NCBI GenBank assembly: GCA_003218815.1
Contig: QHON01000087.1
Coordinates: forward strand, 1 to 8,928
DNA length: 8,928 nucleotides
Reading direction: 5' to 3'
Source: Verrucomicrobiota bacterium
GTDB lineage: Bacteria; Verrucomicrobiota; Verrucomicrobiia; Chthoniobacterales; UBA10450
The translations under genes and the position numbers were made by a program. The notes beneath the pieces are model-generated. The model was not told the DNA's origin and did no database searches. It worked only from the letters and a program-made list of their open reading frames with translations. This document shows positions 1 through 5,525 of this stretch, in pieces. Each line of letters begins with the position of its first letter. Within the stretch, counting starts at the first letter, position 1.

Positions 1-58
1 AAGTTGTGCTAACGAATTGAGCGTCGCTGCTCGATGTTGTGGAGGAGGTATTAGTGCG

Positions 59-86
59 TTGACCTCGTTTTTTCCCGCTTTGTATT
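59..86 (+). promoter_or_regulatory. Possible sigma70-type promoter
   Basis: TTGACC (59-64) matches five of six bases of the -35 consensus. A 16-base spacer separates it from TGTATT (81-86), which matches four of six bases of the -10 consensus. Transcription would start near 92-95, just before the ATG at 104 and about 60 bases ahead of the terminator hairpin at 151-177. The match could be chance, because such boxes are common. The support is its position directly ahead of a short ORF and a terminator. Confidence 0.3.
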
Positions 87-103
87 CGGTCATAGGCAGA
101 TTC

Positions 104-262
104 ATGTCTGCGCGGCTCATCGTCCAGCGGCGAATGATCAGGATCCGCCGCCCCCCGGATCGTTGGGGGGTTTTTATTGCATTCGGCGTAGCAATAACCA
201 TTTGCATTCTGCTTGCCAGCCGATCTCTGTCTCGACGGTGCCACTATTGGGTCGAAATTTGA
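104..262 (+). CDS. Possible Arg-rich leader peptide or small membrane protein
   Basis: A 52-codon frame starts at ATG 104 and ends at TGA 260-262. The first 20 residues carry seven arginines, including RR and RIRR. They are followed by a hydrophobic run of about 17 residues (WGVFIAFGVAITICILL) and then SRSLSRR. The frame runs straight through the terminator hairpin at 151-177, so the hydrophobic run is partly dictated by the T-rich terminator tail. It could be a leader peptide whose translation governs termination, a tiny cationic membrane protein, or a chance open frame. There is no strong ribosome binding site, only AGGCAG 8 bases upstream. No gene it could control lies downstream on this strand before 2481, which weakens the leader reading. 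Confidence 0.2.
   Translation: MSARLIVQRRMIRIRRPPDRWGVFIAFGVAITICILLASRSLSRRCHYWVEI
151..177 (+). terminator. Rho-independent terminator with overlapping alternative hairpin
   Basis: CCCCCC (151-156) pairs with GGGGGG (165-170) around an 8-base loop and is followed directly by TTTTTATT. This is the canonical layout of a + strand intrinsic terminator. The other strand has no T run, so it acts in one direction. A second stem, GATCCG (142-147) with CGGATC (156-161), uses the terminator loop and has the 5' side of the terminator stem in its own loop. The two stems therefore either compete or form an H-type pseudoknot. The element could end a gene lying left of the window, a small RNA starting near 93, or an attenuated leader. 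Confidence 0.75.
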
Positions 263-293
263 TCCGAAATCAGTCGATTATTGTCTTTGAAAT
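178..293. other. Non-coding gap before tRNA-Leu
   Basis: Apart from the tail of the doubtful short ORF, I see no gene, strong promoter or hairpin here. It lies immediately downstream (- strand) of tRNA-Leu(CAA), and I could not find a clear intrinsic terminator for that tRNA transcript. Confidence 0.4.
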
Positions 294-377
294 TGCCGGC
301 GGAGGGGCTCGAACCCACACGATCTTGCGATCACTGGATTTTGAGTCCAGCGCGTCTGCCAGTTCCGCCACGCCGGC
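294..377 (-). tRNA. tRNA-Leu (anticodon CAA)
   Basis: An 84-base type II tRNA reads TTG codons. The acceptor stem GCCGGCG/CGCCGGC is perfect over 7 pairs, with discriminator A. The D stem is GCG/CGC. The anticodon stem CTGGA/TCCAG encloses the loop CTCAAAA, with anticodon CAA (complement of 341-343). The long variable arm GATC-GCAA-GATC is closed by a GNRA loop. The T loop is TTCGAGC. The T stem GTGGG/CCCTC has one T-T mismatch at its second pair. CCA is not encoded, since the bases after the discriminator are ATT. It sits 38 bases downstream of the proline-rich protein gene on the same strand and may be cotranscribed with it. Amino-acid identity follows from the anticodon and the long variable arm. 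Confidence 0.96.
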
Positions 378-415
378 GAAAACGAATTGTCAAACTACGA
401 TCTCCGGGGCAAAGC

Positions 416-1018
416 TCAAGCGCTTACAACGACATCGAGAGGCTGCAGACTTCGCGGCAATCCGAAAATTTCGCGAAGCACGATCGCGTTGCGCAGTCCT
501 GCTGACGAGCGGAGAAGCGTAGCGATGTCTGTCCCGACGCGTCCGACCTTTGCTTTTGATTCAGTATCGATGGCGTATGGTTCGACCGGCGATTTATTAG
601 AAGCCGGCAGTTCGCGTGCCGGTGGGGTTTCGTGACGCTGGAAGGTTGGCGCAGGCGCTAGATATTCGGTTGGCTGGACAATTTGCCTCTTTCTGTGGGT
701 GAAAACGTTGCGAGCACTCGGAACGGGCGGAGGTTGCACCGGTGCCACAGGTCGCGGCGGAATATCTGTGCGCGGCACAATCGGCGGAGGCGGTTTCGCC
801 GTCGTCGGCTGCCCGAGCGCTTCGAGAAATTTGCGAATGCGTTCTTCGTCCGATTCGACTCGCGCTCGCCTAATTGACTCGCCTATCTTTGGCGTAATTG
901 TCGGGCCCTGATCCACTTTCTGCGGCCCCTTCTTCGCGTTGCCGGCCTTGGTCGCGAGCAATCTCAACAACGCCGCCATCGCGATCAGCAGAATGAAAAG
1001 CAGATTTTCGAAATGCAT
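416..1018 (-). CDS. Proline-rich, N-terminally anchored protein of unknown function
   Basis: A 200-residue protein that I cannot assign to a named family. Residues 4-24 form one hydrophobic helix (NLLFILLIAMAALLRLLA) followed by KAGNAKK, so it is probably an N-in signal anchor with the rest outside the cytoplasm, or the reverse if the lysines hold it in. Residues 57-71 hold a charged helix, DEERIRKFLEALGQP. Residues 71-137 are strongly proline-rich and look like a flexible linker. Residues 168-191 hold a second compact segment containing LRNAIVLREIFGLPRSL. This bipartite plan of two short conserved-looking helices around a Pro linker suggests a tether or adaptor. The gene starts 66 bases after the floA stop on the same strand, where an NfeD-type partner would often be expected, so a membrane-microdomain role is a guess. 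The start at 1018 is the only one giving the anchor. There is no Shine-Dalgarno sequence. Confidence 0.75.
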   Translation of the reverse strand: MHFENLLFILLIAMAALLRLLATKAGNAKKGPQKVDQGPTITPKIGESIRRARVESDEERIRKFLEALGQPTTAKPPPPIVPRTDIPPRPVAPVQPPPVPSARNVFTHRKRQIVQPTEYLAPAPTFQRHETPPARELPASNKSPVEPYAIDTESKAKVGRVGTDIATLLRSSAGLRNAIVLREIFGLPRSLQPLDVVVSA

Positions 1019-1043
1019 ACTCTAATCGTCAAATTTATTAAAA

Positions 1044-1056
1044 GTTAACGGTTAAC
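1044..1056. repeat. Tandem palindromic hexamer GTTAAC-G-GTTAAC
   Basis: Two copies of the self-complementary hexamer GTTAAC lie one base apart in the AT-rich 66-base gap between floA and the next gene. The unit is both a direct repeat and a near-perfect 13-base palindrome. It could be a binding site or part of a promoter for the downstream - strand gene, but nothing else supports a function. Confidence 0.35.
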
Positions 1057-1084
1057 ATAGGGTTCGCTTCAACGCTTTAACAAA

Positions 1085-2101
1085 TCAGGTTCCTTCCGCC
1101 CGCGGTTTCTCGGTTCCGGCGATTGATTCGCGCATCGAAGTATCTGCCTGGACGTTTTTCATCCTCACGTAATCCATTATCCCGAGATTCCCTGAGCGAA
1201 ATGCGTCTGCCATTGCTTGCGGTACGAGCGCTTCGGCTTCGACTACCTTTGCTCGCATTTCTTGCGTCTTGGCCCGCATCTCCTGTTCTACGGCGACAGC
1301 GGCGGCACGGCGCACTTCGGCTTTCGCTTGTGCGACACGCTTGTCTGCATCCGCTTGCTCCGTCTGCAACTTCGCGCCGATATTATCACCGACATCCACG
1401 TCCGCGATGTCGATCGAGAGAATTTCAAACGCGGTATTACTATCGAGACCTTTGGCGAGCACGGTTTTTGAAATGCGATCGGGATTTTCCAGCACGTCCT
1501 TGTAGGAATGGGCCGAGCCGATCGCGCTCACAATGCCTTCGCCAACGCGCGCGATGATCGTTTCCTCTGTAGCGCCGCCGACGAACCGATCAAGGTGCGA
1601 GCGTACCGTAACGCGTGCCTTCACTTTCACACCGATGCCATCTTGAGCGACGCCGTCGATGGTCGCCCGGCCCATATCCGGACTGGGGGCGTCAATCACT
1701 TTCGGATTGATGCTGGTGCGGACCGCTTCGAGCACAGTCTTGCCGGTCCCTTTGGTAGCCAAATCGATGGCGCAAGCCCGATTAAAATCGAGCGAAATGC
1801 CGGCCTTGTCTGCCGCAATTAAGGCGAGAACGACCTGATCAACGCTTCCGCCAGCCAGATAATGCGCTTCGAGCGGGTCGCTGCGAACGTCAAGACCAGC
1901 CTTCACTGCCGTGATGCGGTTGTCGACAATAAAGCCGACGGGGACTTTGCGCAGTCGCATTCCGACCATTTTGCCGAGACTGACCGGCGCATTGGCGATT
2001 CGCGCCCGGATCCAGAGACCGAAGAAGTTAAAAAGGATGATCGCAAGCACGAACGCGAAGAGCGCCAGTACTGCGACGCCGACAAGATAAAGCGAATCCA
2101 T
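1085..2101 (-). CDS. floA: Flotillin-like protein FloA
   Basis: A 338-residue SPFH-family scaffold protein, close to the roughly 330 residues of Bacillus FloA (UPF0365 family). Flotillins oligomerise on the inner face of the cytoplasmic membrane and organise functional microdomains. Residues 3-29 form the membrane hairpin or anchor, followed by LWIRARIANAPVSLGKMVGM, a hallmark FloA stretch. Residues 55-235 form the SPFH core, with AGGSVDQVVLALIAADKA and, near 184-200, ARVGEGIVSAIGSA. Residues 245-300 form an Ala/Glu/Lys/Arg-rich coiled coil (AQAKAEVRRAAAVAVEQEMR), followed by the family motif NLGIMDYVRMKN at 305-316. It lies between tRNA-Leu(GAG), 116 bases upstream, and the proline-rich protein, 66 bases downstream, all on one strand. 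No NfeD gene is adjacent. The ATG at 2101 gives a full-length family N-terminus. No Shine-Dalgarno sequence is visible. Confidence 0.96.
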   Translation of the reverse strand: MDSLYLVGVAVLALFAFVLAIILFNFFGLWIRARIANAPVSLGKMVGMRLRKVPVGFIVDNRITAVKAGLDVRSDPLEAHYLAGGSVDQVVLALIAADKAGISLDFNRACAIDLATKGTGKTVLEAVRTSINPKVIDAPSPDMGRATIDGVAQDGIGVKVKARVTVRSHLDRFVGGATEETIIARVGEGIVSAIGSAHSYKDVLENPDRISKTVLAKGLDSNTAFEILSIDIADVDVGDNIGAKLQTEQADADKRVAQAKAEVRRAAAVAVEQEMRAKTQEMRAKVVEAEALVPQAMADAFRSGNLGIMDYVRMKNVQADTSMRESIAGTEKPRAEGT

Positions 2102-2217
2102 ATTGCCACGAAGCTATCGAATGCAGAACAATGCGGAAAGGTCTAATTGCGGCGAAGCGAAGGTCCCTCGATTAGCTGGCGAGCAAGCGGAACAACTCCG
2201 CGATGTAAATCAAGTAG

Positions 2218-2298
2218 TGCTCGGGGCGGGACTTGAACCCGCATGCCTTTCGGCATACGCCCCTCAAACGTACGTGTCTGCCATTCCACCACCCGAGC
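2218..2298 (-). tRNA. tRNA-Leu (anticodon GAG)
   Basis: An 81-base type II tRNA reads CTC/CTT codons. The acceptor GCTCGGG/CCCGAGC is perfect, with discriminator A. The anticodon stem TACGT/GCGTA (one G-T pair) encloses the loop TTGAGGG, with anticodon GAG (complement of 2263-2265). The variable arm TGCC-GAAA-GGCA is capped by a GNRA loop. The T arm GCGGG-TTCAAGT-CCCGC is perfect. CCA is not encoded, as CTA follows. It is transcribed toward floA, 116 bases away, and could share a transcript with it. Confidence 0.96.
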
Positions 2299-2480
2299 CA
2301 GTGAAGAGTGCTGGTGAACGGTAAATTGTTGATAGTGGCTCGCAAGCGCTTTGTCGGACGAGCTTTTGTACTGATGAGCGTCCCGGTGATCGAAATCAGG
2401 ATCGAGCGAGAGTGGCCATGCGAACCCGAGAACGAACCTATGCCGTGGAATCCTCCCAATCCGCGGCTACATTTTGATCC
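2299..2480. other. Intergenic region between tRNA-Leu and PHP gene
   Basis: This 182-base divergent gap should hold the promoters of the - strand tRNA and the + strand PHP gene. I cannot point to a convincing -35/-10 pair on either strand. In the PHP frame an in-frame ATG at 2418 is closed by a TGA just before 2481, so the PHP gene does not extend into the gap. No other gene is supported. Confidence 0.45.
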
Positions 2481-3266
2481 ATGGCGAGAAATGATGATGG
2501 CGGCTGGATCAAAGTCGATCTCCATATCCACACGCTGGATGATCCCAAGGACGCCGTCGATTATTCGGCGCACCAACTGCTGGCGCGTGCGCGCTCGCTT
2601 GGGTTTGGCGTTCTCGCCATCACATTGCATGATGCCGTCTTTGATCGACAGGAAGTCTTCGCCGATGCGGCAGCAATGGGCATCTTGCTCATTCCCGCAG
2701 CTGAGGTGCGGTTACGCGGAGCTGATGTCATTCTCCTGAATGTGACTCCCAAAGAAATCGCGGAGCTAAGAAATTTTGATGATCTACGGCAGCTGCGTGC
2801 CCAGCGTGGAGATTCGATCTTTACGATTGCGCCCCACCCATTTTATGTTTTTGGCGGTTCGATCGGGCCGCGGCTTTTAGAGAACATCGATTGCTTTGAC
2901 GCGATTGAGATCTGCCATTTTCACAAGGGGCTCTTCAATCCGAATCGCCGCGCGGCCAAAGTTGCCCGGCGATTTGGCAAGCCATTAGTCGCTACATCCG
3001 ATGCGCACCGGCTGGACGCCTTCGGTCGGCATTACACAAACATCCCCAGACCGGCTGAGCTCACCTTCGAAAATGTTCTCACCGCATTGCGGAGTGAGCG
3101 AATTACCTTAACGAGTCCGCCTTGCAGCTTTGCCGATCTTGTGAACGCGATCTATTTCGTCTTCCTCGCGCATCCATTTCGACGGCGGCGGAAGGATCGC
3201 ATTGGGCGCGCGCGTAGCGGCCGCAGTGCACATGTGTCAGCGGTTGAAACGAAATCGCGAACCTGA
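2481..3266 (+). CDS. PHP-domain metal-dependent phosphoesterase
   Basis: A 261-residue PHP-superfamily hydrolase, expected to cleave phosphoester bonds with two or three bound metals in the cytoplasm. Motif I is DLHIHT (H15, H17), with acidic D20/D21 just after. Motif II is AITLHDA (H50, D51), where relatives usually have TDHD. Next come E75 (PAAEV), APHP (H119), and the PHP-associated C-terminal segment IEICHFHKGLFNPNRRAAKVA, ending in the metal-binding TSDAH (D174, H176) and GRHYTN. The spacing H50 to E75 fits the TrpH-like subgroup. The extra histidine about 11 residues after that Glu in TrpH is not present here (residues 82-86 are DVILL), so metal stoichiometry may differ. The tail after about residue 232 is Arg-rich. 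A stop codon just upstream fixes the start near 2481, and there is no Shine-Dalgarno sequence. A further gene starts 2 bases after the stop. The substrate is unknown. Confidence 0.88.
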   Translation: MARNDDGGWIKVDLHIHTLDDPKDAVDYSAHQLLARARSLGFGVLAITLHDAVFDRQEVFADAAAMGILLIPAAEVRLRGADVILLNVTPKEIAELRNFDDLRQLRAQRGDSIFTIAPHPFYVFGGSIGPRLLENIDCFDAIEICHFHKGLFNPNRRAAKVARRFGKPLVATSDAHRLDAFGRHYTNIPRPAELTFENVLTALRSERITLTSPPCSFADLVNAIYFVFLAHPFRRRRKDRIGRARSGRSAHVSAVETKSRT

Positions 3267-3268
3267 CG

Positions 3269-3562
3269 GTGCTTCAATCTGATGAGTCAGCTTACGCGCG
3301 CGAAAAAAACGAAGGTCGCATCGAAATCCCGTCTCAATTTCGACTTGCCGCACGACCATTTTTTTCTTTCCGTAATTCGAAATATGAATTCTTCGACGCC
3401 GTCCGGCCGGAACAACGCATTGTTTTACGCGCCGAAAAAATCGCCGAAATGGGGGAGCTGTTGCAGTTCAGAGTCGATGCAGTCGTGAACGGCAAGTGCG
3501 TCTCGGAAGGAGAATTGGTTTTGACCAAAACGCCAGTGCAGCTTGGCGCTTCAAGCCGTTAA
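3269..3562 (+). CDS. Short FabZ-like hot-dog protein, probably a C-terminal fragment
   Basis: A 97-codon frame starts at GTG, 2 bases after the PHP stop, so translational coupling is possible. Residues 33-90 (SFRNSKYEFFDAVRPEQRI, then a VDAVVNGKCVSEGEL stretch) follow the pattern of the last half of FabZ-type 3-hydroxyacyl-ACP dehydratases. In those enzymes an xKFRRPVxPGDQL turn precedes strands of the form FxGxAxVDGxxxxEAEL. The N-terminal half of that fold, with the central helix, the HFPG motif and the catalytic Glu, is absent from this frame. I could not recover it in the other two frames upstream. It may be a decayed or frameshifted dehydratase, a misassembled end, or a small stand-alone domain. 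Catalysis is unlikely as it stands. The likeness is by eye only. Confidence 0.45.
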   Translation: MLQSDESAYAREKNEGRIEIPSQFRLAARPFFSFRNSKYEFFDAVRPEQRIVLRAEKIAEMGELLQFRVDAVVNGKCVSEGELVLTKTPVQLGASSR

Positions 3563-3581
3563 CGCTTTGCCGGGATAACGG
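3556..3581. terminator. Weak inverted repeat between convergent genes
   Basis: CCGTTA (3556-3561) and TAACGG (3576-3581) can pair over 6 bases around a 14-base loop. They sit in the 20-base gap between a + strand and a - strand gene end. There is no T run on either side, so it is at best a poor bidirectional terminator. Confidence 0.2.
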
Positions 3582-3582
3582 T

Positions 3583-5508
3583 TCAAGGCCGGACCGCTGT
3601 CGGCTCCAAATCATAAATCGCGCCCCAATTGCCGGATGCGACGAGCGGGGCGGTAGCTTCCCATGGGCGTTTACTCGCGGGATAATTGATCATTTCTTCC
3701 CGTCCCCAGAAGAGATAGCGAACGCGCAAAGCCCGGGCGATCTCGCGCCAATCCGCCGAGCCTTGCATCAGCTTTGTAAGCCAGTTGTAGGTATCGGTGT
3801 ATTCGAACCCCTCTGTCCAAAGATGTCCTGGATAACCGAGCACAACCTTCCGGCCCTGAAGCAAGAGAGGATGATTATAAATCGGATAGGCGGCGAATCG
3901 GGCTTCTACCGGTAGCCTTCGGGCAGCGATGCCGATCGCATCAAGTTCCGCGCGATCGCTAAATTCAAAGCCAGGTCGGCCTGCGGCGAGTCCACCGAAC
4001 AGACTGATGAATCCTGAACCGAAAAGTGCGATCCAGACGGCGATGCGAATAGGCATCGACCAACGGATAATCAGATCACTCCACAAAAACGGAAGCACTA
4101 AAAAGTAAGCCCAAATCATAAGTTTGAGATTATCCCATCCCCACGGCGCGGTTTGGACAAAGAATGCGAGAATGAAAATCGCTGAGGCGGGAAGAAGGAA
4201 GGCGACATCCTCCGGAAGGTTTTTGCCCCAACGCCAACCGGATTTCCACGCATTCCAGCCGCTCAAGCCAATCAGCGCAAAAACCAGGGGAACCCAAATC
4301 CCGAAGTTCATCAGCCAGAACTGAAAAAACGGCGCGGCGAAATCGTCGTCGTTTTGTACCCAGCCAGGGTGCCACTCGAGGACCGATCTGGCGTGGAACT
4401 GGTCGGTGATCAACCAAACGAAAAAAGTTGCCGGAACAACAGAGCTAACGAGAAGCAGCGCAACGTGCTTGCGGATCCGCGTATCGCTAAAAAGTTCACC
4501 CCATCTGGTTTTGCCTATGATTAAGGAACGCAGGCCGGCAATTCCTTCTCTACGGATGAGGTCGAAAGTGAGTTTTAGTTGATTGACCAGTTCAAGACCG
4601 AAAAGACAAACCAGAACTATGCTGAGAGCGAGAAAAGTGTGAAAATGGAAGAGTGGCATCGAGGCGTACAACGCCAGCTCGACCCAGAATGGCAGAGGAG
4701 CGCGATGACAATTCCCTTCTCCGATTCTAAAGAATCTTTCACGCCAGCTCCAGAGCAGAAGCAATCCGGCGGGGATTGCATAGAGCAATCCACGTTGAGT
4801 TACAAACATGGTTAGCGGAATGCTTTTCCAGGCGATCGTTTTACCGCCTTGATAGTCGCCAAACTTCAGGGTCTTGAGAAACTCAAAACCTGCTACGCCG
4901 CCGTTAAATAAGAAACCGGCGATGCCGAACATACCGCCCCAACGGAAAAATGCGTAGAACGTCGCGATCGAAGCGAGTAATCCGGTCCAGACCAAGCCGC
5001 GAATTAGATCGACGTGTAGGTAGCTCAAGAGCGCGTTGAACAAATCCATGCCTGCCGGATATCGCAGATGTTCGCTAAAAACGTAAATGGGATTAGCTGG
5101 CCATAGTGAAACTCCGTTTGCGAAATACCTAATGTATGTGATGTGCAGCGCCAGATCGCCGAGATTATTTGGCGATTGAATCCTTAGCTGTTCGCCGTCG
5201 ACGTAGAGCAACCAGCAAAACGAACGAAGCGCGAACAAAGCGAAGCATGCCGCCATGGCCCAGAACCAGACGTGACCATAACGCTTCAGCGGCGGTGATC
5301 TGAACGACTCTCCGGCTGGAGAATTCGAGATGTTGTGTCGAGTGGCACTGTCAGAAGTCCCAAGATAGGCTGCAAGAGCGAATGTTCCCCCTGATACAAG
5401 GGCTAGAACCGCGCTCAGTTCATTTAAGCCGTTGCCTGCCATTCCCAAAAGGAGGCCGCAAACGGTTGACAAATTGACAAAGATCAGGCCGGCGGAAAGC
5501 CATTTCAT
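3583..5508 (-). CDS. Large polytopic membrane protein, putative GT-C glycosyltransferase
   Basis: A 641-residue protein not matched to a named family. I count about 11-12 hydrophobic helices, near residues 4-23, 31-50, 80-102, 170-187, 193-208, 235-253, 275-300, 345-367, 400-417, 433-451, 461-480 and 488-508. After the third helix comes a long loop with acidic residues and the stretch NNLGDLALHITYIRYFANG (114-132), then RYPAGMDLFNALLSY. An acidic first large loop, an amphipathic helix and a late soluble tail are the usual plan of GT-C enzymes, which move sugars from polyprenyl-phosphate donors outside the cytoplasm. The tail (512-641) includes YPIYNHPLLLQGRKVVLGYP and WTEGFEY, reminiscent of C-terminal domains in that superfamily. 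It starts 17 bases after the Agl23-like gene on the same strand, so the two are probably cotranscribed. No Shine-Dalgarno sequence is seen. Function is inferred from topology and neighbours only. Confidence 0.7.
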   Translation of the reverse strand: MKWLSAGLIFVNLSTVCGLLLGMAGNGLNELSAVLALVSGGTFALAAYLGTSDSATRHNISNSPAGESFRSPPLKRYGHVWFWAMAACFALFALRSFCWLLYVDGEQLRIQSPNNLGDLALHITYIRYFANGVSLWPANPIYVFSEHLRYPAGMDLFNALLSYLHVDLIRGLVWTGLLASIATFYAFFRWGGMFGIAGFLFNGGVAGFEFLKTLKFGDYQGGKTIAWKSIPLTMFVTQRGLLYAIPAGLLLLWSWRERFFRIGEGNCHRAPLPFWVELALYASMPLFHFHTFLALSIVLVCLFGLELVNQLKLTFDLIRREGIAGLRSLIIGKTRWGELFSDTRIRKHVALLLVSSVVPATFFVWLITDQFHARSVLEWHPGWVQNDDDFAAPFFQFWLMNFGIWVPLVFALIGLSGWNAWKSGWRWGKNLPEDVAFLLPASAIFILAFFVQTAPWGWDNLKLMIWAYFLVLPFLWSDLIIRWSMPIRIAVWIALFGSGFISLFGGLAAGRPGFEFSDRAELDAIGIAARRLPVEARFAAYPIYNHPLLLQGRKVVLGYPGHLWTEGFEYTDTYNWLTKLMQGSADWREIARALRVRYLFWGREEMINYPASKRPWEATAPLVASGNWGAIYDLEPTAVRP

Positions 5509-5525
5509 CGAAACGCGATTTGATC

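Noticed and set aside
163..522. Plus-strand ORF containing GGGARTHTILRSLDFE, and an overlapping one at 281-505
   Set aside because: These are translations of the antisense of tRNA-Leu(CAA), a common spurious ORF type.
1508..1822. Plus-strand ORFs opposite floA (for example 104 codons)
   Set aside because: They lie antisense to a well-conserved gene and show no domain or start signal.
2371..2400. Hammerhead-ribozyme-like core: CTGATGAG followed by CGAAA 12 bases later
   Set aside because: Stem II between the core elements does not pair beyond its first base pair, and stem I would begin with a G-A mismatch, so no hammerhead fold is possible.
2172..2630. Minus-strand ORF containing WWNGRHVRLRGVCRKACGF
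   Set aside because: This stretch is the translated tRNA-Leu(GAG) itself. The rest runs antisense into the PHP gene.
3145..3285. Alternate frame reading HFDGGGRIALGARVAAAV as a possible missing FabZ N-terminal part (HFPG motif and helix)
   Set aside because: It lacks the conserved Pro and Glu, and sits about 19 codons too far from the C-terminal half. It would also need a frameshift, and the frame lies over the PHP tail.
3282..3488. 68-codon + strand ORF starting MSQLTRAKKTKV, with LPHDHFFL resembling a FabZ start
   Set aside because: The likeness is limited to a few residues, the rest is compositionally odd, and the overlapping 3269 frame gives a better family pattern.
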